Assembly: GCA_034659475.1 (NCBI GenBank)
Contig: JAYEHK010000120.1
Location: forward strand, 1 to 39,416
From: JAYEHK01 sp034659475
Lineage (GTDB): Bacteria > Bacillota > Syntrophomonadia > Syntrophomonadales > Syntrophomonadaceae
Length of the DNA: 39,416 nt
Direction: 5' to 3'
The position numbers and the translations under genes are program-made. The notes beneath the pieces were generated by a model. The model had not been told where the DNA came from. It searched no databases and worked only from the letters and a program-made list of their open reading frames with translations. Numbering within the stretch: position 1 is the stretch's first letter; each line of letters opens with the position of its first letter. Shown one piece after another: positions 24,573-31,845 of the stretch.

Positions 24573-24671
24573 GGAGGCGGATCGGTCCTGGTGGGCCGCC
24601 TGGACTTCAAATCCAGTGTGCGCCGTGGTGATCCCACGGTGGGTGTGTTCGATTCGCACACGCCTCCGCCA
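24573..24671 (+). tRNA. selC: tRNA-Sec (anticodon UCA)
   Basis: 99 nt including an encoded CCA. It folds into a long acceptor stem GGAGGCG/CGCCTCC, a six-pair D stem (CGGTCC with GGGCCG), an anticodon arm CTGGA-CTTCAAA-TCCAG with anticodon TCA, a long variable arm (CCGTGG with CCACGG) and a T arm GTGTG-TTCGATT-CGCAC. G73 discriminator precedes CCA. The eighth acceptor position reads G opposite A, so the usual eight-pair stem has seven Watson-Crick pairs. Together with selA, selB and selD it proves a selenocysteine pathway. Confidence 0.97.
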
Positions 24672-24687
24672 AATATAAGCAAGAATT

Positions 24688-24728
24688 TACCGGCACTCCA
24701 GAGGATGGGGGTGCCGGTATTATTTTTT
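24688..24728 (+). terminator. Terminator after tRNA-Sec
   Basis: Stem TACCGGCACTCC with GGGGTGCCGGTA and a short loop, followed by a T-rich run. It lies 16 bp after the tRNA. Confidence 0.85.
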
Positions 24729-24844
24729 GCTTGGATCGTTTCAACGTCATTCGAAACAATTTACTGCCAGCTGCAAGCGATAATTATTCTTAGTTGGTAT
24801 CAGTGTAATTTGATGCATATACCCCTGATGTGTCATATCAGAGA

Positions 24845-25114
24845 TTATTTCGCATACTTCATCAAATCAAAAAGTCGTTTGTTTTGATATATCCGTTCTC
24901 GGCCCAGTTTTTCTGATACCAAAAAAACTTCCGTTTCCAGGGCAGAGAGATAATTGACGGTAGTTCGCCTGGATATTCCTAACCCATTAGCGATGTATTG
25001 GGTCTTGGTGTAAAATTCATAAAACAGCTGCAGAATTATCTTTGGTTTGTTTTCGTCAAAGGGGGCATTGTTGCTGCGTAGGTCAGTAATGATATGATCC
25101 CTGGATAACCAAAT
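24845..25114 (-). pseudogene. Fic-family protein C-terminal remnant
   Basis: A minus-strand open frame of 89 codons ends at 24845 but has no start codon with a ribosome binding site and is blocked by a stop at 25115. It reads NNAPFDENKPKIILQLFYEF, then TQYIANGLGISRRTTVNYLS and LGRERIYQNKRLFDLM. This is the winged-helix end typical of Fic adenylyltransferases that follow the Fic motif in the full protein. The Fic core itself (HPFxxGNGR) is absent, so I call it a 5'-deleted remnant. Confidence 0.7.
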
Positions 25115-25394
25115 TTACTGATGTTACCAGTGTGGAAAACACCACCTTGTCAGGTCAACAATACTGGTTTTTATAAGAGTATTCAGGTACAGATGATTAA
25201 TGGCGTGTACAATTGTAGGGATATTATTGCATCCCACATGGACAAGAAGTATTGAGAATACAGAATATTTATAAAAAAACGAAAAACAGTAGTGAAAATA
25301 CGAGAAAAGGACAAGATATTAACCGCTTTAAGCAATATTTTAGCGCGCGCAATAGCACGTTCGAAAAAATAATGAATTATATGACCGATATAAT

Positions 25395-25410
25395 TATTTC
25401 CCGGGAAATA
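25395..25410. promoter_or_regulatory. Noc-binding site (NBS)
   Basis: TATTTCCCGGGAAATA is a 16-bp perfect palindrome identical to the core Noc-binding consensus known from B. subtilis (ATTTCCCGGGAAAT); with one extra base pair on each side it extends to 20 bp at 25393-25412. It lies 15 kb from the noc gene. I found no second copy in the window. Confidence 0.8.
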
Positions 25411-25471
25411 ATGACAAGGTAGTTACTTTTATTGTGGAATAAGAAGAGCATTTTGTCAAATGGTTGCGCAA

Positions 25472-25632
25472 GGGACTATCAAAAAATAAACTAGTCATTT
25501 ACGCCGGCCTTTTTCACGCTATACTTCGTTATTAAAGCTTGCCATACGTCCAGTATGACTGCGCTTTGACGCCTCGTCTAGCGAGAAAAATCCTCGGCGT
25601 ATTCTGCCTTGTTTATTTCTTGATAGCCCCTA
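25472..25632. mobile_element. 161-bp palindromic MITE-like element, copy 2
   Basis: Equal in length to the copy at 23630-23790 and differing from it at only about a dozen positions, several of them compensatory (for example both partners of a stem pair changed). It ends 12 bp past the stop codon of the convergent TVP38 gene. The shared ends are AAGGGACTATC and GATAGCCCCTAAA. No transposase gene is in the window. Confidence 0.88.
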
Positions 25633-25644
25633 AAGGAAAGGCGA

Positions 25645-26232
25645 TTAAGAAGGCATACGCTTCCTGGAAAAGCGTTTACTCAGATAGCGTAGAAAAAGGA
25701 CGATCAGCAGGAACGCTGCGAGGATGTATAAAACTCCTTGAATATCACTAGTATTAAACAGTGCTAGGCCCAGGCCTGTATAGAGAACAGCAGAGGGGAT
25801 CTTCCCAAGCGCTGAGGACGTAAAGAAAGTGAGAAAAGAGATGCCGGAGAGCGCGGCGGCTACGTTTATAAGTGGTGTTGGAACCACAGGGACGATACGG
25901 GCAAGGACTATACTCCAGAAAGCAGTAGCGGGGTTGAACTCGGGAATGGTGTGGTGAAAGCGTTTCTTCATAAGATGAACAATCCAGTTATATCCAACCC
26001 AGTGGGAAAAAACGAAGGCCAGGCACGCACCAGTAAGAGCACCGGACCAGGAAAGGAAGACGCCCATTTTAAAACCAAAAAGGATTCCTCCGGCGACTGC
26101 TAGAATAATATAGGGAAAAACTGGCAGGGCTGCCTGAACTACGAATAGTACAAAGGCAACAAGGGGTGCCCACAAGCCGAAAATTTGAATATAGTCTGTC
26201 ACCGCTTGAACATTTTCAAAAGCAAATTCCAT
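25645..26232 (-). CDS. TVP38/TMEM64 family membrane protein (VTT domain)
   Basis: 195-residue membrane protein with about five hydrophobic helices. The VTT/SNARE-associated domain contains LPVFPYIILAVAGGILFGFKMGVFLSWSGALTGACLAF (about 36-74) and the LARIVPVVPTPLINVAAAL (about 113-131) motif, similar to DedA-type lipid scramblases. A basic C-terminal tail SKRFSRKRMPS follows. ATG at 26232 has GAGG eight bases upstream. Family members are implicated in lipid transport or membrane stress; substrate is not deducible. Its stop abuts MITE copy 2, which may serve as its terminator. Confidence 0.88.
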   Translation of the reverse strand: MEFAFENVQAVTDYIQIFGLWAPLVAFVLFVVQAALPVFPYIILAVAGGILFGFKMGVFLSWSGALTGACLAFVFSHWVGYNWIVHLMKKRFHHTIPEFNPATAFWSIVLARIVPVVPTPLINVAAALSGISFLTFFTSSALGKIPSAVLYTGLGLALFNTSDIQGVLYILAAFLLIVLFLRYLSKRFSRKRMPS

Positions 26233-26571
26233 AGGATTTTCCTCGCTTTGTGTTTAATTAGAAAAATGAAAATAATAAATAACATGATGATAGAAATCTT
26301 GCCCTATTAGAAAAAAAGTCATTCCGAGGTTGCTTATTCAACTGATATATTCGAAAAGAAGAACCCATATAATAAACGATTATAACACACATTTCTTGGC
26401 TGGTTATGGAAGGCGAAAGCGCCTATCTTGTTTTCAACTGTAAAAAGAGTCTTTATAAGTAAAGAATAGATGTATAGATCCGGACAGATATAGTAAAATG
26501 AAATAAATTGTGCGAACAGTACGCGTGTTTAATAGATTTTCGTAAAATAGAGCTCATCCGGAGGTGTTTCT
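26233..26571. other. Divergent promoter spacer
   Basis: 339 bp between the divergent TVP38 and CvpA-like genes. A small hairpin AAGGCGAAAGCGCCT lies near 26411-26425. No gene or strong consensus promoter is visible; AT-rich stretches upstream of both genes are the likely promoters. Confidence 0.4.
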
Positions 26572-27237
26572 ATGATGTTCACAAACCTTGATTATATTCT
26601 GCTTTTCGTTTTTGTCCTGGCAGCTTTTATTGGATTTAAAAGAGGTTTTTTTATCTCGCTGGGAGGCATTGTTAGTATTGCAGCAGCACTGGTGATTGCA
26701 TATCAGGGCAAAGGTTTGTTGGTACAGGTTTTGGAACAGAAGTTTGGCCTTTTGACTTTTCTTTCTGGATCGCTTAACCAGAAGATCCCCGCATTGGGAG
26801 CGATTCAAACGGTTCAGAATCAGATGGAGGGACTTGCCAGTTCAGGTCTTGCAGATATATCAAAACTGGAAAAAGTGGTAGAACGTTCTCCTGCTGAATA
26901 TCTTGCTTATTCTATTTTAACACTTTTAGCGTTTATTCTTTTGTTTATCGTAGCGAGCATAGTACTCAAACTTTTGTTTAGATTATTAAATGATTTATTT
27001 GATCATGGTGTGTTGGGAGTACTTAATCGGATTGCCGGGATGCTACTGGAGACTGCGAAGTATGCTATAATCGTAGCTGTACTGTTATTGTTAATAAATC
27101 CCTTATTGACGACAACGGCAAGGATGGGCTTTAGCGGGGCGGAAGATGCGATTGTTCTAATCCAAACATCGACCATTGTTCATGGGTTAAATGGGATGTT
27201 ACAGATGATTCAGGTACAGTTGTGGCCGGGCGCATAG
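26572..27237 (+). CDS. CvpA family membrane protein
   Basis: 221-residue protein with four or five predicted helices. The start MMFTNLDYILLFVFVLAAFIGFKRGFF (1-28) has the D-x-x-x-G-F-x-R-G-F pattern of the CvpA family, named for colicin V production in E. coli. Other helices lie at about 33-47, 110-132 and 160-176. In Firmicutes the family is of unclear role, possibly envelope maintenance. GGAGGTG precedes the ATG. The next gene, an aminopeptidase, starts 75 bp on in the same direction. Confidence 0.82.
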   Translation: MMFTNLDYILLFVFVLAAFIGFKRGFFISLGGIVSIAAALVIAYQGKGLLVQVLEQKFGLLTFLSGSLNQKIPALGAIQTVQNQMEGLASSGLADISKLEKVVERSPAEYLAYSILTLLAFILLFIVASIVLKLLFRLLNDLFDHGVLGVLNRIAGMLLETAKYAIIVAVLLLLINPLLTTTARMGFSGAEDAIVLIQTSTIVHGLNGMLQMIQVQLWPGA

Positions 27238-27312
27238 ATCTCTAAGTTTACTGGAACATTATTGATAAAGCGGGTGTACAAAAAATCTACCTTATGAAGG
27301 AGAATGAAAAGG

Positions 27313-28716
27313 ATGACAGATAAGAAAGAAAAGAAACAAGAGAGTGCATGGACAACCATGACACAGGAACAGATAGATGCAGCCTATCAGTTTTGTACAG
27401 GCTACATTGACTTTTTAAATCAAGCGCGTACAGAACGGGAAGTGACCAAATACATTATTGAGAGCGCACTGGCTAATGGGTATGAATCTCTTGATGAGGT
27501 AGATGAGTTGCAACTAGGGCAAAAGATTCTTTTTACCAACAAGGAAAAGGTTTCTGCGCTGGTGATCGTAGGGAAAAAATCCATAAAAGAAGGTTTGAAT
27601 CTGGTGGTTTCTCATGTCGATTCTCCGCGCCTGGACCTTAAGGCCAGACCTGCCTACGAGGCAGATAGAATGGCGCTATTTAAAACCCACTATTATGGAG
27701 GCATTAAAAAGTACCAGTGGGTGGCGATGCCACTGGCCATGCACGGGGTAGTGGTGAAAAAGGATGGAACGATGATTCGTCTGGCTATAGGCGATGGAGA
27801 TGATGATCCTGTATTTACCGTCTCTGATCTTCTGCCTCATCTGGCCAAAGAACAGATGGAGAAAAAGATGTCAGAAGGGATTACAGGAGAGGGCTTAAAC
27901 ATATTGATGGGAAGTCGTCCGCTGGAAGACAGTGAGACGGAACCCATCAAGGCCATGGTACTAAAGATAATGAAGGATCAATACGGAATCGAAGAAGATG
28001 ATTTTACAAGTGCGGAGCTTGAACTGGTGCCTGCCTTCAAATCCAGGGAAGTTGGAATTGATCGCAGTATGATTGGAGCATATGGACAGGATGATCGGGT
28101 GAGTGCCTATACATCATTGATGGCAGCGCTGGAAGTTGAAAACCCGGAACGCACAACAATGTGTTTGTTTGTGGATAAAGAGGAGATTGGAAGTACTGGT
28201 AACACTGGTCTACAGTCGCTTCTCATTGAGAATGTGGTTGCAGAACTGCTGCATAAAACGGGTGAAAACGATTATCTTGCAGTGCGTAAGGCACTGGCTG
28301 CTTCCTGTGCACTGTCAGCCGATGTGAATGCTGCTATTGACCCGAATTACCCGGAGGTATTTGAAAAAATGAATTGCAGTATGCTGGGAAATGGAATTGT
28401 CTTAACCAAGTTTACTGGCTCAAGAGGAAAGGCCGAGTCTAATGATGCCAATCCAGAGTATGTTGCAGCGATTCGGCAAAACTTTGATCAAGCTGAGGTT
28501 TGCTGGCAGGTAGGGGAACTGGGAAAAGTAGATATCGGCGGCGGGGGAACCGTTGCGTTGTACATGGCCTATTATGGCATGGAAGTGATTGATGCAGGGG
28601 TTGCTATTCTGGGGATGCATTCTCCTTTTGAAATCAGCAGCAAAGCTGATGTATATATGGCGTACAAGGCGTACAAAGCATTTATGCAGGATTTTGAGGG
28701 GTCTCAAAGAGCCTGA
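27313..28716 (+). CDS. M18 family zinc aminopeptidase
   Basis: About 467-residue cytosolic metallo-aminopeptidase of the aminopeptidase I (M18) family. Metal and catalytic motifs are VVSHVDSPRLDLK (about 95-107), GAYGQDDRVSAYTSL, FVDKEEIGSTGNTG (about 280-293) and the final GMHSPFEISSKADVYMA with the last metal-binding His. An ATG at 27304 lies one base after AAGGAG, too close, so I prefer ATG 27313 with ten bases of spacing. selD starts 35 bp downstream and may be co-transcribed. Substrate preference is unknown. Confidence 0.9.
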   Translation: MTDKKEKKQESAWTTMTQEQIDAAYQFCTGYIDFLNQARTEREVTKYIIESALANGYESLDEVDELQLGQKILFTNKEKVSALVIVGKKSIKEGLNLVVSHVDSPRLDLKARPAYEADRMALFKTHYYGGIKKYQWVAMPLAMHGVVVKKDGTMIRLAIGDGDDDPVFTVSDLLPHLAKEQMEKKMSEGITGEGLNILMGSRPLEDSETEPIKAMVLKIMKDQYGIEEDDFTSAELELVPAFKSREVGIDRSMIGAYGQDDRVSAYTSLMAALEVENPERTTMCLFVDKEEIGSTGNTGLQSLLIENVVAELLHKTGENDYLAVRKALAASCALSADVNAAIDPNYPEVFEKMNCSMLGNGIVLTKFTGSRGKAESNDANPEYVAAIRQNFDQAEVCWQVGELGKVDIGGGGTVALYMAYYGMEVIDAGVAILGMHSPFEISSKADVYMAYKAYKAFMQDFEGSQRA

Positions 28717-28751
28717 AATAATTTAAAATTATTCAGGGGGAGGTGTAGTGA

Positions 28752-29786
28752 ATGAGTAACATCCGATTAACCGAGATGGTACGGGCATCTGGGTGAGCAT
28801 CCAAATTAGGGCCGGCGGTCCTTGAAGACATATTATGTGATATCAAAACGCCTGCTGATGAACGATTATTGGTAGGATTGGATCACAGAGACGATGCGGG
28901 GGTATATTTACTGAATGATGCGCAGGCAATCATTCAAACGGTAGACTTTTTTACGCCCATGGTGGATGATCCATACCGTTTCGGACAAATAGCAGCGGTA
29001 AATGCGCTCAATGATGTCTATGCAATGGGCGGAAAGCCTTTGCTTACAATGAATCTACTGATGTATCCACAGTGTGGGGACATGATTGTATTAAAAGAAA
29101 TACTAAAGGGCGGCCTCAGCAAGATTGAGGAAGCAGGTGCGTTGCTTGTTGGGGGGCATTCCGTGGATGATAATGAACCAAAGTATGGTCTCTCGGTAAC
29201 TGGGGTGGTTCATCCGGACCAACTGCTCAGCAACGCAGGAGCACGTCCCAGGGATGTGTTATTTCTTACTAAACCCCTGGGTAATGGGGTGATTGCAACC
29301 GCCATAAAAGCGGAGCTGGTTGAACAGGAACATGCAGAAGAAGCCATTCGATGGATGTCAACGCTGAACAAAAGGGACAGTGAAGCGATGCAGGTGGTAG
29401 GCGTTCACGCGGCAACAGATGTGACAGGTTTCGGACTGATCGGGCATCTCCATGAAATGGCCGCAGCCTCCAACGTTGAAATGGAAATAGACAGCCAGAA
29501 GATTCCCTTCATGGGCGGCGTTCTTAAGGCTGCCAACATGGGGTTAATTCCTGGAGGCGCGTATACAAACCGGGATTATTTACAAAACAAAGTGCAGGTA
29601 GAAGGTACTGTGGATCGGACGGTTTATGATTTGTTGTTTTCACCCGAAACAGCAGGAGGCATGCTTATCTCTGTACCTGAAGAACGGCAGGACCAATTGG
29701 CGCAGGCATTACAAACTCGAGAGTGCAGCTACGCGATCATCGGGAAAGTATTAAAAGACGAATTTGCGAGCATACGTATTAAATAA
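28752..29786 (+). CDS. selD: Selenide, water dikinase SelD, itself a selenoprotein (UGA = Sec15)
   Basis: Makes selenophosphate from selenide and ATP for SelA. The true start is ATG 28752 after GGGGGAGGTG, not an internal codon. The reading is MVRASGUASKLGPAVLED, with UGA (28794-28796) exactly where the catalytic Cys/Sec lies (E. coli C17), followed by the essential Lys18. Treating UGA as Sec gives 344 residues, the normal length (E. coli 347). The ATP-binding parts GLDHRDDAGVYL, QTVDFFTPMVDDPYRFGQIAA and GATDVTGFGLIGHL-like motifs follow. A SECIS-like hairpin lies 11 nt beyond the UGA. Plain gene callers will miss the first 39 residues. Confidence 0.96.
28797..28822 (+). promoter_or_regulatory. 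Bacterial SECIS-like hairpin in selD
   Basis: Eleven nt after the UGA, AGGGCC (28808-28813) pairs with GGTCCT (28817-28822, one G-U pair) around a GGC loop. The 11-nt spacing matches that required for E. coli fdhF-type SECIS recognition by SelB. The structure is inferred by eye. Confidence 0.65.
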
Positions 29787-30194
29787 ATTAACCGACCATG
29801 GATGCAGGACACTATCACCTAGAAAAATAGGTAAGGGTTAGGTGCAAAGTAATGGAAGTTTAAAGCGTCCTCTACGTTTAAAAAAAAATTAAGTCCGTGG
29901 AGGTCCTTAAGGTCCGCGTTAGTCCGTGTCTATTCAACCTATTAAATCCGTCTAATTCGTGTCTATTTCAACGTCTATTTTCTAATTAACCCTCCATGGC
30001 CGCAAGCCACAACCACCGATGAAAATTAGTGGGCAACCAAGGAAGGGAACGATTTTAACGCTGATATACGCAGATTACCGCTGATTAACGCTGTAAAAAA
30101 ATTAATAAAAAGAACAGCGTTAATCTGCGGTAATCAGCGAATATCAGCGTTTTCAATTCGTATTTTCGTATTAACACAAAGGTAAGGTGAGACA
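29787..30194. repeat. Repeat-rich spacer with a 38-bp inverted repeat
   Basis: Arms at 30057-30094 and 30114-30151 are inverted copies (35 of 38 positions agree) built from CGCTGATTA / CGCAGATTA units, with a 19-nt AT-rich loop. Upstream, 29891-29980 contains degenerate units GTCCGTGGAGGTCC, GTCCGCGTTAGTCCGTGTC and TTCGTGTCTATTTC. Similar short intergenic repeats occur in unrelated bacteria. No gene is visible. Confidence 0.8.
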
Positions 30195-30410
30195 ATGGGG
30201 AGAAAAGAATTTCATCTGGGGGATATTGTAAAGATGAAAAAGCAACATCCATGTGGTAGTTATGAATGGGAAGTTGTACGTATGGGTGCTGATATAAAAA
30301 TTAAATGCCAGGGATGTAGCCGCGTGGTCATGTTGCCTCGATCTGAATTTGAGAAAAAGATGGTAAGAGTAGTCATATCCTCGGCTTCAAACGATAAAAA
30401 TCAATCATAA
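30195..30410 (+). CDS. DUF951 family protein
   Basis: 71-residue protein matching the small DUF951 family, common upstream of rpsF in Firmicutes. It reads FHLGDIVKMKKQHPCGSYEWEVVRMGADIKIKCQGCSRVVMLPR, with the conserved HPCG and KCQGC motifs (Cys19, Cys38, Cys41), suggesting zinc binding or a beta-barrel nucleic-acid-binding fold. GGTAAGGTGA precedes the ATG. Function is unknown; a role with the translation genes just downstream is a guess from context. Confidence 0.88.
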   Translation: MGRKEFHLGDIVKMKKQHPCGSYEWEVVRMGADIKIKCQGCSRVVMLPRSEFEKKMVRVVISSASNDKNQS

Positions 30411-30479
30411 GGAATAACGTTTTCATCCCCGTGTGAATATAATGTAGCAGGCATTAATCACTTCAAGGGGGCGTTTGGA

Positions 30480-30692
30480 ATGATGATTGTGAAGCCTCAA
30501 GGGGATTTCTCCAGAGGGGATCTGGTTGCCTTAAAGGGTTCAAGAAAAGACGAGAGATATTGCATTATTGGGCTGAAGAAGAATGAAAAAAAGGAAACGA
30601 TAGCAATATTAAAAGCGCTCTTTAATGAAACATGTATTATTGAAAAGAATACTGCAGAATTAACTAGTTTACTTATTAAAGGCTTATTGTAA
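30480..30692 (+). CDS. Small uncharacterised protein
   Basis: 70 residues: MMIVKPQGDFSRGDLVALKGSRKDERYCIIGLKKNEKKETIAIL and so on. I recognise no family. The FSRGDLVALKGSR stretch resembles a small SH3-like barrel, comparable to the DUF951 protein upstream, but that is a loose impression. AAGGGGGCG precedes the ATG. It lies between the DUF951 gene and the rpsF promoter, in the same direction, and ends 17 bp before the rpsF -35 hexamer. Confidence 0.55.
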   Translation: MMIVKPQGDFSRGDLVALKGSRKDERYCIIGLKKNEKKETIAILKALFNETCIIEKNTAELTSLLIKGLL

Positions 30693-30708
30693 ACCTTTAA
30701 TGAATGGT

Positions 30709-30737
30709 TTGCATCTAACTGGTAAGAGTGGTATAAT
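30709..30737 (+). promoter_or_regulatory. Sigma-A promoter for rpsF-ssb-rpsR
   Basis: TTGCAT (30709-30714) and a perfect TATAAT (30732-30737) separated by 17 bp. The expected transcript has a leader of about 75 nt. Confidence 0.75.
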
Positions 30738-30744
30738 CATTCGC

Positions 30745-30818
30745 GAGTCCCTGCTCCGGACGAAAGGTTCGGGGCCATTCCCTGTTAAAGGGTTAGTCCA
30801 AAGGGAGGAGGTGTTACA
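30745..30818 (+). promoter_or_regulatory. Structured rpsF leader, candidate S6:S18 binding site
   Basis: The leader holds a nine-pair hairpin, GCTCCGGAC (30753-30761) with GTTCGGGGC (30767-30775), and a smaller CCCT/AGGG hairpin at 30780-30791, then AAAGGGAGGAGG. Firmicutes rpsF leaders are known to bind the S6:S18 complex for autoregulation, so such a role is plausible; I could not match the exact motif. Confidence 0.4.
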
Positions 30819-31112
30819 ATGCGCGATTATGAAATGATGTTTATCATCAAACCTGACCTGGCGGAAGAAGCTGTTGTCGAGGTCAAAGAAAAACTACACA
30901 AAATTATTGATGATTTTGGTGGTGAATTCGTCAGCGAAGTACCTGGTTGGGGCAAAAAGCGCTTGGCGTACAAGATTGAAGACTACCAGGAAGGTATCTA
31001 CAGCCTGTGGAATTTCAAAGGAATGCCAGAAACAGTCCTAGAACTGGACCGGGTTATTAAGATATCTGACAGTCTGTTGCGCCATATGGTTATACGTAAA
31101 GACGAAAAATAG
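30819..31112 (+). CDS. rpsF: 30S ribosomal protein S6
   Basis: 97-residue ribosomal protein of the 30S platform that pairs with S18. It reads MRDYEMMFIIKPDLAEEAVVEV, GWGKKRLAYKIEDYQEGIYSLWNF and ends LLRHMVIRKDEK, the conserved S6 fold. AGGGAGGAGGTG precedes the ATG. It heads the classical rpsF-ssb-rpsR operon with its own promoter. Confidence 0.97.
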   Translation: MRDYEMMFIIKPDLAEEAVVEVKEKLHKIIDDFGGEFVSEVPGWGKKRLAYKIEDYQEGIYSLWNFKGMPETVLELDRVIKISDSLLRHMVIRKDEK

Positions 31113-31138
31113 TTTTTGGGAATCAAGGGGGGTTAAAT

Positions 31139-31597
31139 GTGTTAAACCGGGTCATTTTGATTGGTCGCCTTACGCGTGATCCAGAACTTCGATACTTAAC
31201 AAATGGAACAGCAGTCGCAAACTTTACGCTGGCAATTAATCGTAAATTCAACAGAGATGAAACTGATTTTATTGACATTGTGGTCTGGCGGGGACTTGCA
31301 GAAAATTGTGCCAATTATCTCGGTAAAGGAAGATTAGCTGCTGTAGAGGGCCGACTTCAGGTGCGTACCTACGAAACCAAAGAAGGACAAAAACGTAAGG
31401 TAGCTGAAGTGGTTGCAGATGAAGTGCGTTTTCTGGATAAAGGCGGGACGAGTTCCGGTGGAAGTTCCAGTGGAAACGTTGGAAACAGAGGAGCGGGTCA
31501 AAAAAACAGTAATGATTGGGATGACCTGGGACGAGATATTAACCTCGAGGACATTGATATTGTAGATCGTTCCAATGAGGACGAGATACCTTTCTAG
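31139..31597 (+). CDS. ssb: Single-stranded DNA-binding protein
   Basis: 152-residue SSB with an OB fold (about 1-105): MLNRVILIGRLTRDPELRYLTNGT, FTLAINR, DFIDIVVWRGLAENCANYLGKGRLAAVEGRLQVRTYE. A Gly/Ser/Asn-rich linker leads to the acidic tail ending EDEIPF, the conserved tip that binds partner repair and replication proteins. Start is GTG 31139; an ATG two bases earlier is out of frame. Placement between rpsF and rpsR is standard. Confidence 0.97.
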   Translation: MLNRVILIGRLTRDPELRYLTNGTAVANFTLAINRKFNRDETDFIDIVVWRGLAENCANYLGKGRLAAVEGRLQVRTYETKEGQKRKVAEVVADEVRFLDKGGTSSGGSSSGNVGNRGAGQKNSNDWDDLGRDINLEDIDIVDRSNEDEIPF

Positions 31598-31613
31598 GTA
31601 GGAGGTTGGACGA

Positions 31614-31838
31614 ATGAAAAGAGATAAGCGGAAAAAGAGACGCCAGTGCAATTTTTGTGCTGATAAGGTAGAATCCATAGACTATAAGGATTTGGTAAAA
31701 CTTCGCAGATACGTTACGGAAAGAGGGAAAATTCTTCCCCGCAGAATTACCGGTAACTGTGCAGCACATCAGCGGCAGTTAACCACAGCCATAAAAAGAG
31801 CACGCATCATGGCGTTGTTGCCCTATACAACTGAATAG
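31614..31838 (+). CDS. rpsR: 30S ribosomal protein S18
   Basis: 74-residue basic protein with KKRRQCNFCADKVESIDYKDLVKLRRYVTERGKILPRRITGNCAAHQRQLTTAIKRARIMALLPYTT. It keeps CxxC and additional cysteines (the zinc-type C+ form). GTAGGAGG precedes the ATG. A terminator follows. It forms the S6:S18 heterodimer with the rpsF product. Confidence 0.98.
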   Translation: MKRDKRKKRRQCNFCADKVESIDYKDLVKLRRYVTERGKILPRRITGNCAAHQRQLTTAIKRARIMALLPYTTE

Positions 31839-31845
31839 ATCATTG

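Larger units (their letters stand above)
24729..25471. other. Gene-poor segment between tRNA-Sec and MITE copy 2
   Basis: Apart from the Fic remnant and the Noc site, this AT-rich stretch holds no convincing gene. A frame at 25252-25422 (56 codons from a TTG, including RFKQYFSARNSTFEKIMNYM) lacks a ribosome binding site and covers the Noc palindrome, so I do not call it. A second minus-strand frame around 25140-25260 (NNIPTIVHAINHLYLNTLI) is also unassigned. The segment looks like decayed DNA. Confidence 0.5.

Noticed and set aside
24591..24887. 98-codon frame covering tRNA-Sec
   Set aside because: It starts in the middle of tRNA-Sec and runs through its terminator; there is no ribosome binding site and no protein similarity.
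25252..25422. 56-codon TTG frame covering the Noc site
   Set aside because: It lacks a ribosome binding site and its 3' half is dictated by the Noc palindrome; retained only as a note.
25539..25751. 70-codon frame starting in MITE copy 2
   Set aside because: It begins inside the palindromic element and ends inside the antisense of the TVP38 gene; it is an artefact of the repeat.
28794..28796. Stop codon in selD read as a nonsense mutation
   Set aside because: The frame is intact on both sides, UGA sits at the catalytic position, the sel machinery is present and a SECIS-like hairpin follows.
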